From: Cololabis saira
Taxonomy: Eukaryota > Chordata > Actinopteri > Beloniformes > Belonidae
Direction of reading: 5' to 3'
Assembly: GCF_033807715.1 (NCBI RefSeq)
Contig: NC_084591.1
Coordinates: 50,258,615-50,322,614 of the forward strand
Length of the DNA: 64,000 bases
Shown piece after piece: positions 1 through 10,581 of this stretch. The notes beneath the pieces were generated by a model, which was given only the letters and a program-made list of their open reading frames with translations, had not been told where the DNA came from and did no database searches. Both the position numbers and the translations under genes were made by a program. Every line of letters starts with the position of its first letter. The first letter of the stretch is position 1.

Positions 1-235
1 TGTTTTCCAAGCCAAAAGGTTTCTGTCATTTGTATGGCCCAAGCAGTTTGGCAGCGCCTTCTGCACTCATTTACACACCCTTTGAGTATAAAAAGATTAA
101 ATAAAATGTGCTAATGATGATAAACGATGCGTAGATCTCTCAGGGATATTTGACAGGAGCAGCTATATCTCCCTCCACATCAACCATTATGTTTTCAATG
201 AAGAGATAAAGTATCTCATCTGGTAGCCGTTTCAT

Positions 236-240
236 TCACA

Positions 241-292
<52 letters not shown>

Positions 293-296
293 CACA
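236..296. repeat. (CGCA)n-(CA)n compound microsatellite
   Basis: A run of about ten CGCA tetramers passes directly into CA dinucleotides. The CGCA block is the type of unit that arises from CA slippage with a fixed A-to-G change. Confidence 0.95.
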
Positions 297-1562
297 GTTG
301 CCGTGCATGAATCTTGCGCAAGAAGCAACACTTACCAGAATCCACAAAGATGAAACTGTTACCAAACACAAAACAGGAGCTTAAAAAAGCAACAAGGCAA
401 GAAATCCAAGATTACACGATGAAAAAAACATCTAAAACCTTAATCTTAAACTCTTTTTTTGCCCCTGTTCCCTGAACACATATGGATCATGCAGGCAGAC
501 GTCAATTCATAAATATGGTTTTTATTGTCGTTTGTCATTTTCATTTTGTTCTGTCATTTGCTAAGAAAGTTGGCCTCACAGGGAATAACTATCTGACACG
601 AGGAGGAAAAAAAGGTCTTAATTTCTTTGATGGTGAGGAATTCTTAGCAGGAAGACCTTTTAACCCTGTTTCTCACAGCTGAAATCTCAACCACATGGTC
701 CACCTTCTGCAACACCTGCAAATTAAAGACATGAAGACATGATAGAACATACCGATAACAAGCACCATATGCTGAGGCTGCATTTGCATCACATTTGGAG
801 ATGTTAGGGGGTGTGTGTGTGTGAGGCGCGAAACATGAAAAAAAAAAAACACACATATGGTTGTAAAAAAAAAAAAAAGCTCCTTCAATGTCAAATTTGA
901 GTTACATATCAATTGATTCATTTTATCTGGGCAGTCAAGGCTAGAAAAACCTGACAGTGATGTAAAAACAAACGGCCACTGTTTAATCAGTCATTATAAT
1001 GTTTGTGTCATGCTTAATGGTTCTGGCTGTTCATGTCATTTTATTCTGGAGGTTTGTCTCTGTAAGCTATTCCCTATCCGTTCTTAATTGTGTCACTTGT
1101 ACTTTGCCAGGCTGTTTGTGTACGGTATATAGTCCCTTTTCCCCTTTTCCATACAGTATTTCCAGTCTATTTCTTGTTCTCCTCCGTTGAGTCAAAATGT
1201 TGTACTTCCTCATACTGCTCTCCTGCTCAGCTTCAATTAGGATTTTAGTTCTTCTGATATTCTGCCGTGGTAGCGTTTATAGTTTGATCTCCTGTGTTTT
1301 GCTCCTTCAACACACCTCTCCTCTCCTCCAGTAGGAGAGTTCATCACTTCTTTTAGAAGGGAAGGGGAGTTCTGAGCTCTGGAGAGGAATCATCTCATAA
1401 TTATAGGACATCCCCCATAAAGGTTGGAAACTGACCTTGTTGCCTATTAGACCTCTTATCTAAAGGTCTAAAAAACACTCTGTTTTATTTTTACCAGGTG
1501 TCACCAGCATCATGTAACTGTACATGAAAAATAATGGAATAAACACTCTCATATTCAAGTAA

Positions 1563-1610
1563 AACACACACACCCACAAACACACCCACAAACACACACA
1601 CACACACCCG
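1563..1610. repeat. Imperfect CA-rich repeat
   Basis: Interrupted CA repeat with CCCACAAA variants. Simple sequence only. Confidence 0.8.
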
Positions 1611-1668
1611 CTCTGTCTCAAAAAAGAACATTTGAGGATTCTACTGCATTATTCTGCACACTCCTCTT

Positions 1669-1960
1669 ATGGCGCTTTTCCACTAGTATCTACTGAGCCC
1701 CACTCGGCTCGGCTTGGTTCTTCTCCACTAGGGGTGTAACGTGCCGAGTAGATACTTTTCTGTAACTATTCTGCCGAGGTTCTAAGCTGCTGAGTCGGCT
1801 GTATCTGACATCATCACACTACAGGCCAGGAGATAAGGAACGACCAGATCCAGGAACTCTGTCTCTTCATAGCTGCTCACGACTCCAGCTCACTTTTCAG
1901 CAGCACCGAGACAAACTAACAAAAAAAAAGCGTCGCCGCTTGAAGCTTCTCTCACTCAAT
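1669..1960 (-). mobile_element. Truncated MITE, same family as 13418-14023
   Basis: The terminal sequence ATGGCGCTTTTCCACTAG and about 290 bp inside it match the reverse complement of the right-hand part of the complete copy at 13418-14023, including the segments GCTGAGTCGGCTGTATCTGA and GACATCATCACACTACAGGC. Only one terminus is present. The copy stops where the 3' end of the neighbouring LINE begins, so the other half was lost or displaced. The terminus reads TTATGGCGC here, so the target duplication cannot be judged. Confidence 0.8.
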
Positions 1961-2113
1961 TTTTTTTTTTTTCAAATTCAAATTGGCTTTATTGGCATGA
2001 ATGATAATAATCATTGTTGCCGGAAGCATACATACAATAAATCACGAGACAATCATACGAAACACCAATACAATTACAACAAATACCCAACATCAAATAC
2101 CTAACACCTGCAT

Positions 2114-2116
<3 letters not shown>

Positions 2117-2188
<72 letters not shown>
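2117..2188. repeat. (TA)n microsatellite
   Basis: About 36 uninterrupted TA units in the LINE 3' UTR. Reading frames with YIYIYI here are artefacts. Confidence 0.97.
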
Positions 2189-2193
<5 letters not shown>

Positions 2194-2378
2194 TATATAG
2201 AGAACTATTTTACATTAATAGGCAGGGAGACTATGGATAAGGAGACTGAGTTGTCTGGTTGTGTTTCTCTCCATCTATGACATGCGCTGATGTATTTAGC
2301 GGCTTCTAAAGAACTTTCCTTTTTTTCTCCAATTAAATGTTGGATTTTGTCCTGATCTGGAAGGGAATCAAAATCCTT

Positions 2379-2900
2379 TTTTTTTTTAAATATTTTTATC
2401 CCGGTTTTTTTCCCATTTTTACCACCCCGTGCTCCTACCTACTGACAGTCCTGGGCATTGCCATCCTCTACCAACCCCGGGAGGGCCCTGCACTGAGCTC
2501 AGGTCTCCTCCTTAACCTGAGGAGTGAGCAGGCCGCTTCTTTTCACCAGACAGGGTGGGGCTTCTCCGGCCGAACGTAGCGCGTGGAAGGATCACGTTAT
2601 TCCGGCCGGATCCTCCCCACCCCATCTGTTCCCCAGTTGGCCAGAGGGGGCATGTGTAGCCCAGGACTGTGTGCATGTTTTTGTGAGGGTTGCTCATATT
2701 AGCTACCCAGGGGAACACGGGGAGAACATACAAACTCCACACAGAAAGATCCTTTCGCCAACCCCACCCATGGTGTGGGCACTGAAGTCATGGGGGAACT
2801 AACACGCACTTCAGCACCCACAGCGTCCCCCGGCAGGAATCGAACCCAGGACCTTCTTGCTGTGAGACCGCTGCACTACCAGCTGCGCCACCGTGCCCCC
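2379..2900 (-). mobile_element. Full-length tRNA-derived SINE with 16-bp target duplication
   Basis: The minus strand starts at 2900 with a tRNA-like head: an A-box-like GGCGCAGCTGGTAGTGC and a B-box-like GGTTCGATTCC about 45 bp further on. A unique body follows and the element ends in a poly-A tail (T run at 2377-2387). Perfect direct repeats of GGGAATCAAAATCCTT at 2363-2378 and 2901-2916 flank it. The body segment at about 2519-2690 is shared with a partial copy at 43896-44072. Transcription would be by RNA polymerase III from the internal boxes, and mobilisation by a LINE; both follow from the SINE class. Confidence 0.9.
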
Positions 2901-3032
2901 GGGAATCAAAATCCTTGACTTGTTGTTTAATTTTAGGAAAGAATTTAGATCTAATGTCTTTGTAATGTTCACACTCTAACAGGAAGTTTTGTTCTGTTTC
3001 CAGCTGTCTGTGTGGACAGAGCCGACACAGCC

Positions 3033-3131
3033 GGTCCTCTCTGGGCTGCCAGGTCCTGGTCCTGGTCCTGGTCCAGGTCCTGGTCCAGGTCCAGGTCCAG
3101 GTCCAGGTCCAGGTCCTCTCTGGGCTGCCAG
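3033..3131. repeat. GGWCCT hexamer array bracketed by exact 20-bp direct repeats
   Basis: Ten or so hexamers of GGTCCT/GGTCCA at 3053-3111 lie between two identical copies of GGTCCTCTCTGGGCTGCCAG (3033-3052 and 3112-3131). The array falls in the LINE C-terminal coding region and would encode Thr-Trp/Thr-Arg repeats on the minus strand. Confidence 0.9.
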
Positions 3132-6105
3132 TCTGCCTGTGTCGACCCGTCTCTATGGCCAAGCTGTGATCACTGAGTCTGTACATGGTCAAAGTCTTTC
3201 TAAGTGTCTGATCAGTCACGCTGGTCAGATAGGTCGCCATTGTATATTGTCTTTTTAGAGTCAAATAGAATTGTAGTTAGCTTTGGGTTTTTGTGGTAGA
3301 TGTCCAATAGTTAATGTAATTGTCTTTTTCTTTGGCTATAATCTGGTTGGGCCGGATTGTGTGAGGGCTGTCCTGAGGCCTGCTGTTGGTAGAGCAGGTG
3401 AGCCTCAGGACCAGCTGGCTGAGGAGACTCTTCTCTAGCTTCTCCTCTTGGCTGTGGAGAGCTTTGTAGTGGTAGGAGTCGGGGTCGCTTGCTTTTAGTT
3501 GTTGGTAAAATTTGATGGCTCTTTTTTGTATCCTAATTAAAAGGGGAAATTGTCCCAGTTCTGCTCGGCATCCATTGTTGGGGGTGTTCCTATGGACTCT
3601 GAGGATGCTCTTACAAATTTCAGTGTGCAGCATTTCAATTGGGTGTTTGTCCCATTTTTCAATGTCCTGATTAATAAGAGGGCCCCACACCTCACTACCA
3701 TACAATATAACAGGTTCAATTACAGAGTGGAATATTTTTAGCCAGATTCTTACAGGTATATTTATGCTTGTAGATTTTTTTATGGCGTAAAAAGCCCTTC
3801 TTCCTTTGTCTCTGAGGTCATTAATTGCCAGATTAAAATTTCCTGTAGAGCTAATTTCGAGTCCCAAATATGTGTAGTTGTGTGTGTGCTGTATGTCTGT
3901 AGAGTCCAGGAGAAACCTGTGTTGGTTCTTCTGACATTTTTCGCTTCTGGAAGACCATGACTTTGGTCTTTTCCAGGTTAACAGTCAGGGCCCAGGTCTG
4001 ACAGAACTTCTGTAGGTGATCCAGCTGCTTCTGCAGAGCCTCCTTAGATGGAGCAAGCAGTATTAGCTCATCTGCAAAAAGTAAGCACTTTACTTCTGTG
4101 TCAGACAGGGTGAGACCAGGGATATCCGACTCCTCCAGAGATTTGGCCAAATCAACAATATAAATATTGAACAGGGTGGGGCTGAGACTGCAGCCCTGCT
4201 TTACCCCTCTACTTTGGGGAAAGAGGTCAGTTTCCATGGTTCCAATTTTTACACAGCATTGATTATTTATGTACATTGTCTTAATAATGTCGTAGATTTT
4301 TCCTCCAATACCCTTTTCCAGTAATTTCAGAAACAGGCCTTGATGCCAAATTGAGTCAAATGCTTTCTTGAAATCTACAAAACAAGAGAAGATTGTGTTT
4401 TTGTTTTGGTGGACGTGTTTCTGAATGAGCGTGTGGAGGGTGTAGATGTGGTCAGTGGTTCTGTGTTGTGGTGTAAATCCAATCTGACTCTTGCTCAGGA
4501 CATTATGCTCACTGAGGAAGTCTTGCAGATGGCTGTTTAAGATGCTGCAGAATAACCCAGGTTGCTGCTGACGCATATACCTCTATAATTGTCTGGCTCA
4601 TATTTGTTTCCACTTTTATAGATTGGTGTGATAATCCCTTGGCTCCAGGTGTCAGGAAAATGTCCAATGTTCAAAATGAGATTGAATAATTTCAATATGG
4701 CATTCTTGATTTTACGGCTAGTAAACTTGAGCATTTCATTTAAGATGCGATCAGAGCCACTGGCCTTCCTTGGCTGCAGAGCCTGGATCTTCAGTAGCAG
4801 CTCCCCTTCACTGATTTCATAATCTAAAGGATTTTGGTTGTCTTTAACGACTGATTCCAAGATTTCAAGTTTGTTGAGCATATTATTTTGGGCTGAATCC
4901 AGTGTGAATGAATTGTACAGATTTTAAAAGTGTCTGTTCCAAATTTCACCATTTTGAATAGCCAATTCTTCCTTGTTTGGTTTGTTGAATGAATGCCATT
5001 TTTTCCAAAACTTATTTGAGTCGATGGACTCTTCAATTTCTTCAAGTTGGTTTTGTTCATGTTGCTTCTTTTTAGTGCTCAGTGTTTTCCTATATAACTT
5101 TAGGGTTTCCCAGTACTGGAGGCGGAGCTCATGGTTGTCAGGGTGCAGATGTTTTTCATTAGAGAGTTTTCGGACTGTTTTTCTCAGACACCTGCAGTCA
5201 GAGTCAAACCACTTTTCATTAGCTGATTGGTTTGAATTCTGATGCTGAGATTTGTTCAGATATGATAGAAATGCTGCGTTATCGAATATGTCATTAATAT
5301 CCTCGACAGCCTGATTGATGCTGTCGTTACTGTGGGGATAAGTGGTGGAGAGAAAATGGTCCAACTTAATTTGGATTGTTGGATGCCCAATTGCTTTCTG
5401 GTAGTTATCTTTGCTATTACTTGTCCATCTATAGGGTTGTTTAGAGCGGTTGAGTTTATTGGGCTCTGCTGCATCAGGGTCTGTTGGGGTCTTACTAATG
5501 TACAGGGTGATTTTGCTGTGATCAGATAGAGGTGTTAGGGGGCTGACAGTGAACGCTCTTAGATAGAGGGGGTCTAGGTCTGTGATACTATAGTCCACGG
5601 TGCTGTTACCGAGAGGAGAGCTGTGTGTGTAGAGACCAAAGGAGTCCCCTCGAAGCCGGCCGTTGACTATGTACAGACCCAGTGTGCGACACAACTGCAA
5701 CAGTTGATGTCCATTTCTGTTGACAGTTTTGTCAAAGTTGTTCCTGTGTCTATGTGAGGGGTATAAAGGAGGTGGGGGGGTGTTGATCTGACCAGGTATG
5801 TGTTTGTCTCCCTGTTCATCAATCAAATCTGGTTCTGTGCCTGTTCTAGCATTGAGATCTCCACAGATCAGCACATTTCCTTGTGTTTGATAGTAGCTGA
5901 TTTCGTCTTCCAGAATGGGAAACATGTTTTCATTGTAATAAGGGGACTCTGATGGGGGGATATAGGCTGTACACGTAAATATGTCTTTGTCAGTGGAGAC
6001 TACCTCTTTTTTTATTTTAAGCCAAATTCAAAAATCTCCTTTTTTGATTAATTCTATTGAGTGTGTGAGGTTCACCTTGTACCAGATCAACATCCCTCCT
6101 GAGTC

Positions 6106-7165
6106 TCTGCCTTGGCCACACCTGCCACACCACAGCCTATTAACCCCAAGCCAATGGAGTGTGCAAGCATTTTCACGCTGCACTGCAAGTGGTGCTCCAG
6201 GCCAGCCTCCAGGATGATTGCTTGCTGGATCATTTGCCTTGGCCATGGCCAAAACCGAACAGGAAGTCGGCCATTTTTAACATTTTGAAATAATCCCGTA
6301 ATTTTGGCGCAATTTATGCCATTCCTTCGGCAGTTAATACAGCCCGAACCGTAACGTGCACCCAGGTGTGTTATACATCAAAATGTGCGTCTCCATCCTG
6401 CGACAACGCGCATTACTTTTCTCAGTCAAAAGCGTTACCGTGGCAACGCTAGACGCCAAAAAGCGCGCCCCCCCCCTTCATCTGATTTGTCCATATTTGA
6501 TAGTTCCCCAAAAGTCACCAAATTTTGCATGCAAGCCAGGCCTGTTGATAAATTTGAACTTTTGAACGGGTTGTGATAAAGACTCGTGGGTGGTGTCATC
6601 GGACTCGGTATTGAGTACTTGACCTTCATTGGCCTGAATTAGCCCCCCCCTTCTTATGATTGGTCGTTATGTGATACTTCCAACTTTCTGCATTGACTTT
6701 TGAATGATTTGACATAAAGACTCGTGGTGTCATCGGACATGGTTTTGAGTCCTTGACCATAATTGGTGCAAATTAGCCTTGCCCCTCCTTCTGATTGGTC
6801 GATATTTCATAGTTCCTTTTTTCTGCCATAACTTTTGAATGGTTTGACATAGGAAGTCGTGGGTGGTGTCATGTCTGATATGCTTATGGGGGGCGGTGGC
6901 CATGAGTGTGAGGGCCCGTTCATCGCTTTAATTATTCTTTATTTTCCTTCTGCCTGCGGTCCCCCACTCCCCTCTGGTCATCCCGCTGCTGCTTCCACCT
7001 GCCTGTCATAACTTTTGAATGGTTTGATATAGAGAGTCGTGGCTGGTGTCATCCGCTAAATGTCCAGGCCTGAAGAATCTACATGCAAGTCATACAAGCT
7101 TCCACTGCAGCCTGAACGTGCACAAGGGCGGAGGGCCCGTTAATCGCTGCTTGCAGTTTTAATTT
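6106..7165 (+). repeat. Dispersed repeat module, copy A (second copy at 44080-45015)
   Basis: Contains several imperfect submodules of roughly 120-150 bp, each with the core CATAACTTTTGAATGGTTTG and a following GTCGTGGGTGGTGTCAT. The right edge is GAGGGCCCGTTAATCGCTGC followed by TTGCAGTTTTAATTT. The block with AAACCGAACAGGAAGTC and the block with CGTAACGTGCACCCAGGTGT match copy B. No open frame is conserved between copies, so I treat it as a non-coding dispersed element of unknown class. About 80 bp near 6940-7010 resembles part of the repeat at 36760-37025. Confidence 0.75.
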
Positions 7166-7339
7166 TGTATTTTTTCTGTATTGTTACCGCAGCTCTGTGA
7201 GGCAGTGGTGCAAATGCTGTGGGAGCCGTATGCTAACAATACATGTATCCATTAACAAGCTTTACCTACTGTAGCTCCTGGAGTCACCTCAGCAGGCAGA
7301 GTTAGCAGCACTTCACGTGCTTGGTTACACATGCATTCA

Positions 7340-7695
7340 TAAACCATGCAGACTACCTGGCTCCAACCAACCCACTATTTATTAACAAACACCCTAAATT
7401 GGAGGACCTAGTGGACATTAATACAGTTTGAATCATGTACAAGGCACACAATAATATACTCCCACCCTGCATGCAGGAGCTGTTTGAAGTTAGGGAGTCC
7501 AAATATCCACTTAGGGGGTCATGTATCTTTAAGAAAATGGGTGTACGGACCAATACGAAGAGCAACTGTATATCAATAAAGGGGGTACAGCTATGGAATA
7601 ATTTAGAAAATGAACTAAAACTATGCACTACTGTAACCAAATTCAAAAATAAGTTCAAAAATAAAATATTAAATAGTGAAAAAACATTGATATGA
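7340..7695 (+). pseudogene. LINE ORF2 C-terminal fragment
   Basis: Reads as the end of a LINE ORF2, after the reverse transcriptase palm: motifs APTNPLF near 7360, IMYKAHN near 7432, LFEVRESKYPLRG near 7480 and GVQLWNNLENELK near 7585. One in-frame stop lies near 7428. The same segments, with an internal deletion, occur at 60404-60700. I do not assign the clade. Confidence 0.7.
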
Positions 7696-7781
7696 TAATA
7701 TTATAATAATACCATGAAAGTAGCAATTTGAAGAAAGTGTTTGCACGACCGCTCTCCGCGGCCGTTTAGCCGAGAGTTGGT

Positions 7782-8078
7782 GAAGCAGCACCACATCATA
7801 CCAGGTGGACCTGGACCAGGACCTGGACCAGGACCTGGACTAGGACCTGGACCTGGACCAGGACCTGGACCAGGACCTGGACCAGGACCAGGACCTGGAC
7901 CAGGACCTGGACCAGGACCAGGACCTGGACCTGGACCAGGACCAGGACCAGGACCTGGACCTGGACCAGGACCAGGACCTGGACCAGGACCAGGACCAGG
8001 ACCAGGACCAGGACCTGGACCAGGACCAGGACCTGGACCAGGACCTGGACCTGAAGCAGCACCACATCATACCAGGTG
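7782..8078. repeat. Large GGWCCT hexamer array bracketed by exact 26-bp direct repeats
   Basis: About 245 bp of CCTGGA/CCAGGA hexamers at 7808-8052, flanked by two identical 26-bp copies starting GAAGCAGCACCACATCATAC (7782-7807 and 8053-8078). All six frames are open across it, giving Gly-Pro, Gln-Val-Leu or Arg-Ser-Trp repeats; these are not proteins. The hexamer is the same as at 3053-3111. Confidence 0.95.
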
Positions 8079-8475
8079 CCCTGTAAGCCACTTGGTATGT
8101 TCAATTCTTTTTACACACCCTACTCTTAACCTCTGCTCTCCGCGCTGTACAGTCTCTAGCCAAAAACCACTTAATTTATCACTCCTTGTAATTTATACTA
8201 TGTTTTTTGTTTTGTTTTTGTCTTTGTTTTTTTTTGTCTTTGCTTCTTGTCTAGATACCTGTTACTTGTCCAATATATCCATTCTTTTTCAATGTTTGAA
8301 TCCAAATTATTAGTTTTGTTCTGTATAAAACCTCCTGAGTTGAGGTTCATAAAAGGCTAGGCATAATAAGCCTTGGCTTCAGCCTATACCTTTTCGGTGC
8401 CATTTAAAATATTGGACTATTTTTATGTTGTATTATGTTGTATCCAAATGGACCGAAATAAAAAAACTCAAAATC

Positions 8476-9290
8476 AATCAAGATCACACAGTTTGCCTTA
8501 AATGCAACAGATTACACCCGCTGTCACAATACATCTCCAAAACTCTTACCTGCCTGGTTATGCGTTAAAATTAGTAAACAAACTGCAAAAGAAAAATAAC
8601 AAAATGAGATCCTTCTTTTTCCACAAAATTACTTAGATTAGGTCTTAAAATAACACATTTCAATGTAACTTAGAAAGACTTAGGCCCTTTTTACACGTAG
8701 CAAATACGGTGGTGTTTTCATGCGTTTCGGCCATTCGTTTACACGAAAACAAAGCTCAAAGTCTCCAAAAACCATCATTTCTGAAAACTCCGGGCCAAAG
8801 TGGAGATTTGCAAAAACTCTGTCTTCACGTTTGCCTCTGTATCCGTGATGCGCAGGTAGACTTAGAAACATTTTCCAACCACAAGTGGAGCAGCAAATTT
8901 TGATAACACTAAATAATACCCAATCTGCTACGCAACCGTTATTTCTTTTTCTTTCAAGATAAAATAAATGTACGATTTTGATTAATCATTGCCTAAGGTT
9001 ATATGAATGGCAAATACAAGTGCTGATATGTTATTTTGCCTTTATGCATAAAATCTATAGATGTGCATCCGATATTTTACAGCAAGACATTATGTCAGCA
9101 TTATCATAGGGTTACAGCTTATTATCCAGACTTAAAAAGAGATTTCCCATCTGTGACCAATTCATGGATATATCAGAAACATATTGTTGCTGTTATCCAT
9201 AGAGTCAACCATTGTTAAGAAATGTCTTTATTAATCAGAACTTTCAAACACGGATTCATTCCAACAAACAAAACCAATTATAGCTGAATT
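8476..9290. other. No gene; possible MITE fragment at about 8683-8900
   Basis: No coding signal. The part with CCCTTTTTACACGTAGC and CGTTTACACGAAAAC has the look of the end of a fish hAT-type MITE, but no opposite terminus or target duplication is visible. This is a low-confidence inference. Confidence 0.35.
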
Positions 9291-9296
9291 ATTAAT

Positions 9297-9303
9297 TATT
9301 ATT

Positions 9304-9372
<69 letters not shown>
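9297..9372. repeat. (AAT)n microsatellite
   Basis: About 24 near-perfect AAT units. Confidence 0.95.
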
Positions 9373-9374
<2 letters not shown>

Positions 9375-9429
9375 GTATGGGACTAAAGTGTGCTGATAAC
9401 GCCTCAATAGATGGGCTGATAACAGTCAA

Positions 9430-9587
9430 ATCAGGTGCGGAAACCGTGGGGCAGACCTAGAACACGCCAGAGAGATTAGGTCTCTCAACGAGTTTGGAAA
9501 TACTTGGATATTCCCATGGAAGAGCTGGAGAAGCTGGGAAGAGAGAGGTCTGGACCGCCTAGTTCAGGCTGCTGCTCCACGGTCAGT
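9430..9587 (+). mobile_element. Degenerate Rex3-like LINE 3' coding fragment
   Basis: In one plus-strand frame this reads RPRTRQRDYVSQRVW, followed by MEELEKLG and EVWTA. It corresponds in order and spacing to the C-terminal tail of the Rex3-like copies at 21.3 kb and 41 kb (RPRTRWRDYVSRLAWERLG). It carries a stop and many substitutions, so it is much older than those copies. Confidence 0.65.
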
Positions 9588-9749
9588 CAATTAATAAAGG
9601 AATGCTGTTCTTGTAATATTTCAGCCATTTTAAGTGTTATACGGTGAATGATGAAGTGAAGCTTGACTTTCAAACATTATATCGCAAATCAAGTTGCGGT
9701 TGTTAGAAATATCACTAGTAGATATTTTCACCAAATCTAAAGAGGTTTA

Positions 9750-10247
9750 TAGTTGGGTCATTTATAGCAGTTCCGTGACCGCGGAGAGCGAAGGTTGGTT
9801 TCTCACTGGATTTGTCATCTATGAAGGTTAAATAAGAAATTGAGCCGGGGTGCCCCTCGCAAAAATGTGGGGAAAATTTGTGAGAGCCCTAAATCCAAAA
9901 TGGCTACTGACAGCCGAGCTGGAAATTAGCTTTTTGATGGTTTGGCCCACAGTGCTGCATAATACATGGTTTCTGAGACTATTTGGGTCAAGAAATTCAT
10001 AAATGATATAAATTTATTGATTTGACCTATTTTTGACCTTCAAATTCAAGATGGCCGCCAATTTTAGGCTCTTTAAATGTCCATTTTTCAAAATCGTCAT
10101 AGAGCCTTAATATTAGGCTCAAATTAAAGCTCTGCTCATACTGAGTTCAGTTATGGATAGTAAAATTACAAGCAGACTACACAGAAGTCAAAAAGATCAA
10201 GGTTTGTGGTTGATGAGAAACAAACTTTGCTGATGTCCTATGTTTTC
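9750..10247. repeat. Left arm of 498-bp terminal inverted repeat
   Basis: Reverse complement of 12695-13192. Contains the segments GAGCCGGGGTGCCCCTCGCA and GATGGCCGCCAATTTTAGGC, matched by the complement in the right arm with single-base differences. Confidence 0.95.
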
Positions 10248-10502
10248 CATTAGTTAGCTGAACTGTGTTGATCAATTGGTCCCATCATTTCATTATGAAT
10301 CAGAAAATAATTTTACACTTCTCAGTAGCATAAAATATCTCTAAAGTTGTCTTCTGCAGTGATTCAACAAAAAATACCTCACTCCCAATCAGTTAGCCCC
10401 ACATCCATGTGATGTGTGAGCACGCTCTCTCTCTAATGTTTAAATTTCCACACGCTCATGTCACTGGACAATTCCTTGCTGCATTGAGACACTTTGTTTG
10501 AG

Positions 10503-10508
10503 GTAAGT
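10503..10508 (+). promoter_or_regulatory. Candidate splice donor upstream of the ORF
   Basis: The sequence TTTGAG/GTAAGT matches the vertebrate donor consensus. It would join to the acceptor TTATGTGCAG/AAG at about 10583-10592, which lies exactly where the long frame opens. A spliced leader exon is therefore possible; no transcript evidence is available. Confidence 0.4.
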
Positions 10509-10581
10509 TCTTTATACTCAACATTACTCACTAGTCCAAAGAGAATTGTATCGTTATGAATGTATGACAGCAAAGAGATAA

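Larger units (their letters stand above)
1..1668. other. No gene recognised
   Basis: I see no coding potential beyond short random frames. The stretch is AT-rich unique-looking sequence with a CGCA/CA microsatellite near 236-296, homopolymer A runs near 840-880 and a CA-rich patch near 1563-1610. It could be intergenic or intronic. Confidence 0.6.
2200..6100 (-). pseudogene. LINE ORF2 remnant: endonuclease and reverse transcriptase, multiply frameshifted
   Basis: The product would nick target DNA and copy the element RNA into it. On the minus strand, endonuclease sequence runs from about 6090 to 5500, with the core ICGDLNARTG and SDHSKITLYISKT. A basic linker follows, then RT fingers with NYRGICVSSN near 4560-4600. 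The palm follows with DFKKAFDSIWH, QGCSLSPTLF and the catalytic box, and then the C-terminal motif LCRLCPHRQLE. The frame changes near 5930, 4900, 4560, 3860 and 3270, so no intact protein can be made. The catalytic box reads FADE rather than the usual FADD, a change at an essential aspartate. C-terminal coding similarity continues on the far side of the SINE, at about 2220-2360. A hexanucleotide array sits inside the C-terminal coding part at 3053-3111. Confidence 0.85.
1967..6105 (-). mobile_element. Non-LTR retrotransposon (LINE, I/Jockey-like), 5'-truncated and split by a SINE
   Basis: On the minus strand this reads endonuclease, reverse transcriptase and a C-terminal cysteine region, then a 3' UTR ending in an AATAAAGCCAATTTGAATTT-type tail at about 1970-1997. 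The 5' edge near 6105 lies inside the endonuclease domain. The coding region is interrupted by a SINE at 2379-2900 with perfect 16-bp flanking repeats, and coding similarity resumes on the other side, so the two parts are one element. A TA microsatellite sits in the 3' UTR. I judge the clade (I/Nimb-like) from the overall domain order and tail; that part is inference. Confidence 0.85.
7335..8475 (+). mobile_element. LINE 3' fragment with 3' UTR
   Basis: The plus strand carries the extreme C-terminus of a LINE ORF2 followed by a 3' UTR that ends near GACCGAAATAAAAAAACTC at about 8450-8470. A large hexamer array interrupts the 3' UTR at 7782-8078. The remaining 5' portion of the element is absent. 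Confidence 0.7.

Noticed and set aside
2838..2900. Possible tRNA gene on the minus strand
   Set aside because: A- and B-box-like motifs are present but acceptor and anticodon stems are not kept, and it is the head of a SINE with a poly-A tail and target duplication.
7741..8313. 190-codon Gly-Pro repeat frame and its Gln-Val-Leu and Arg-Ser-Trp counterparts
   Set aside because: All frames are open because the DNA is a hexamer array. No coding signal exists outside the repeat.
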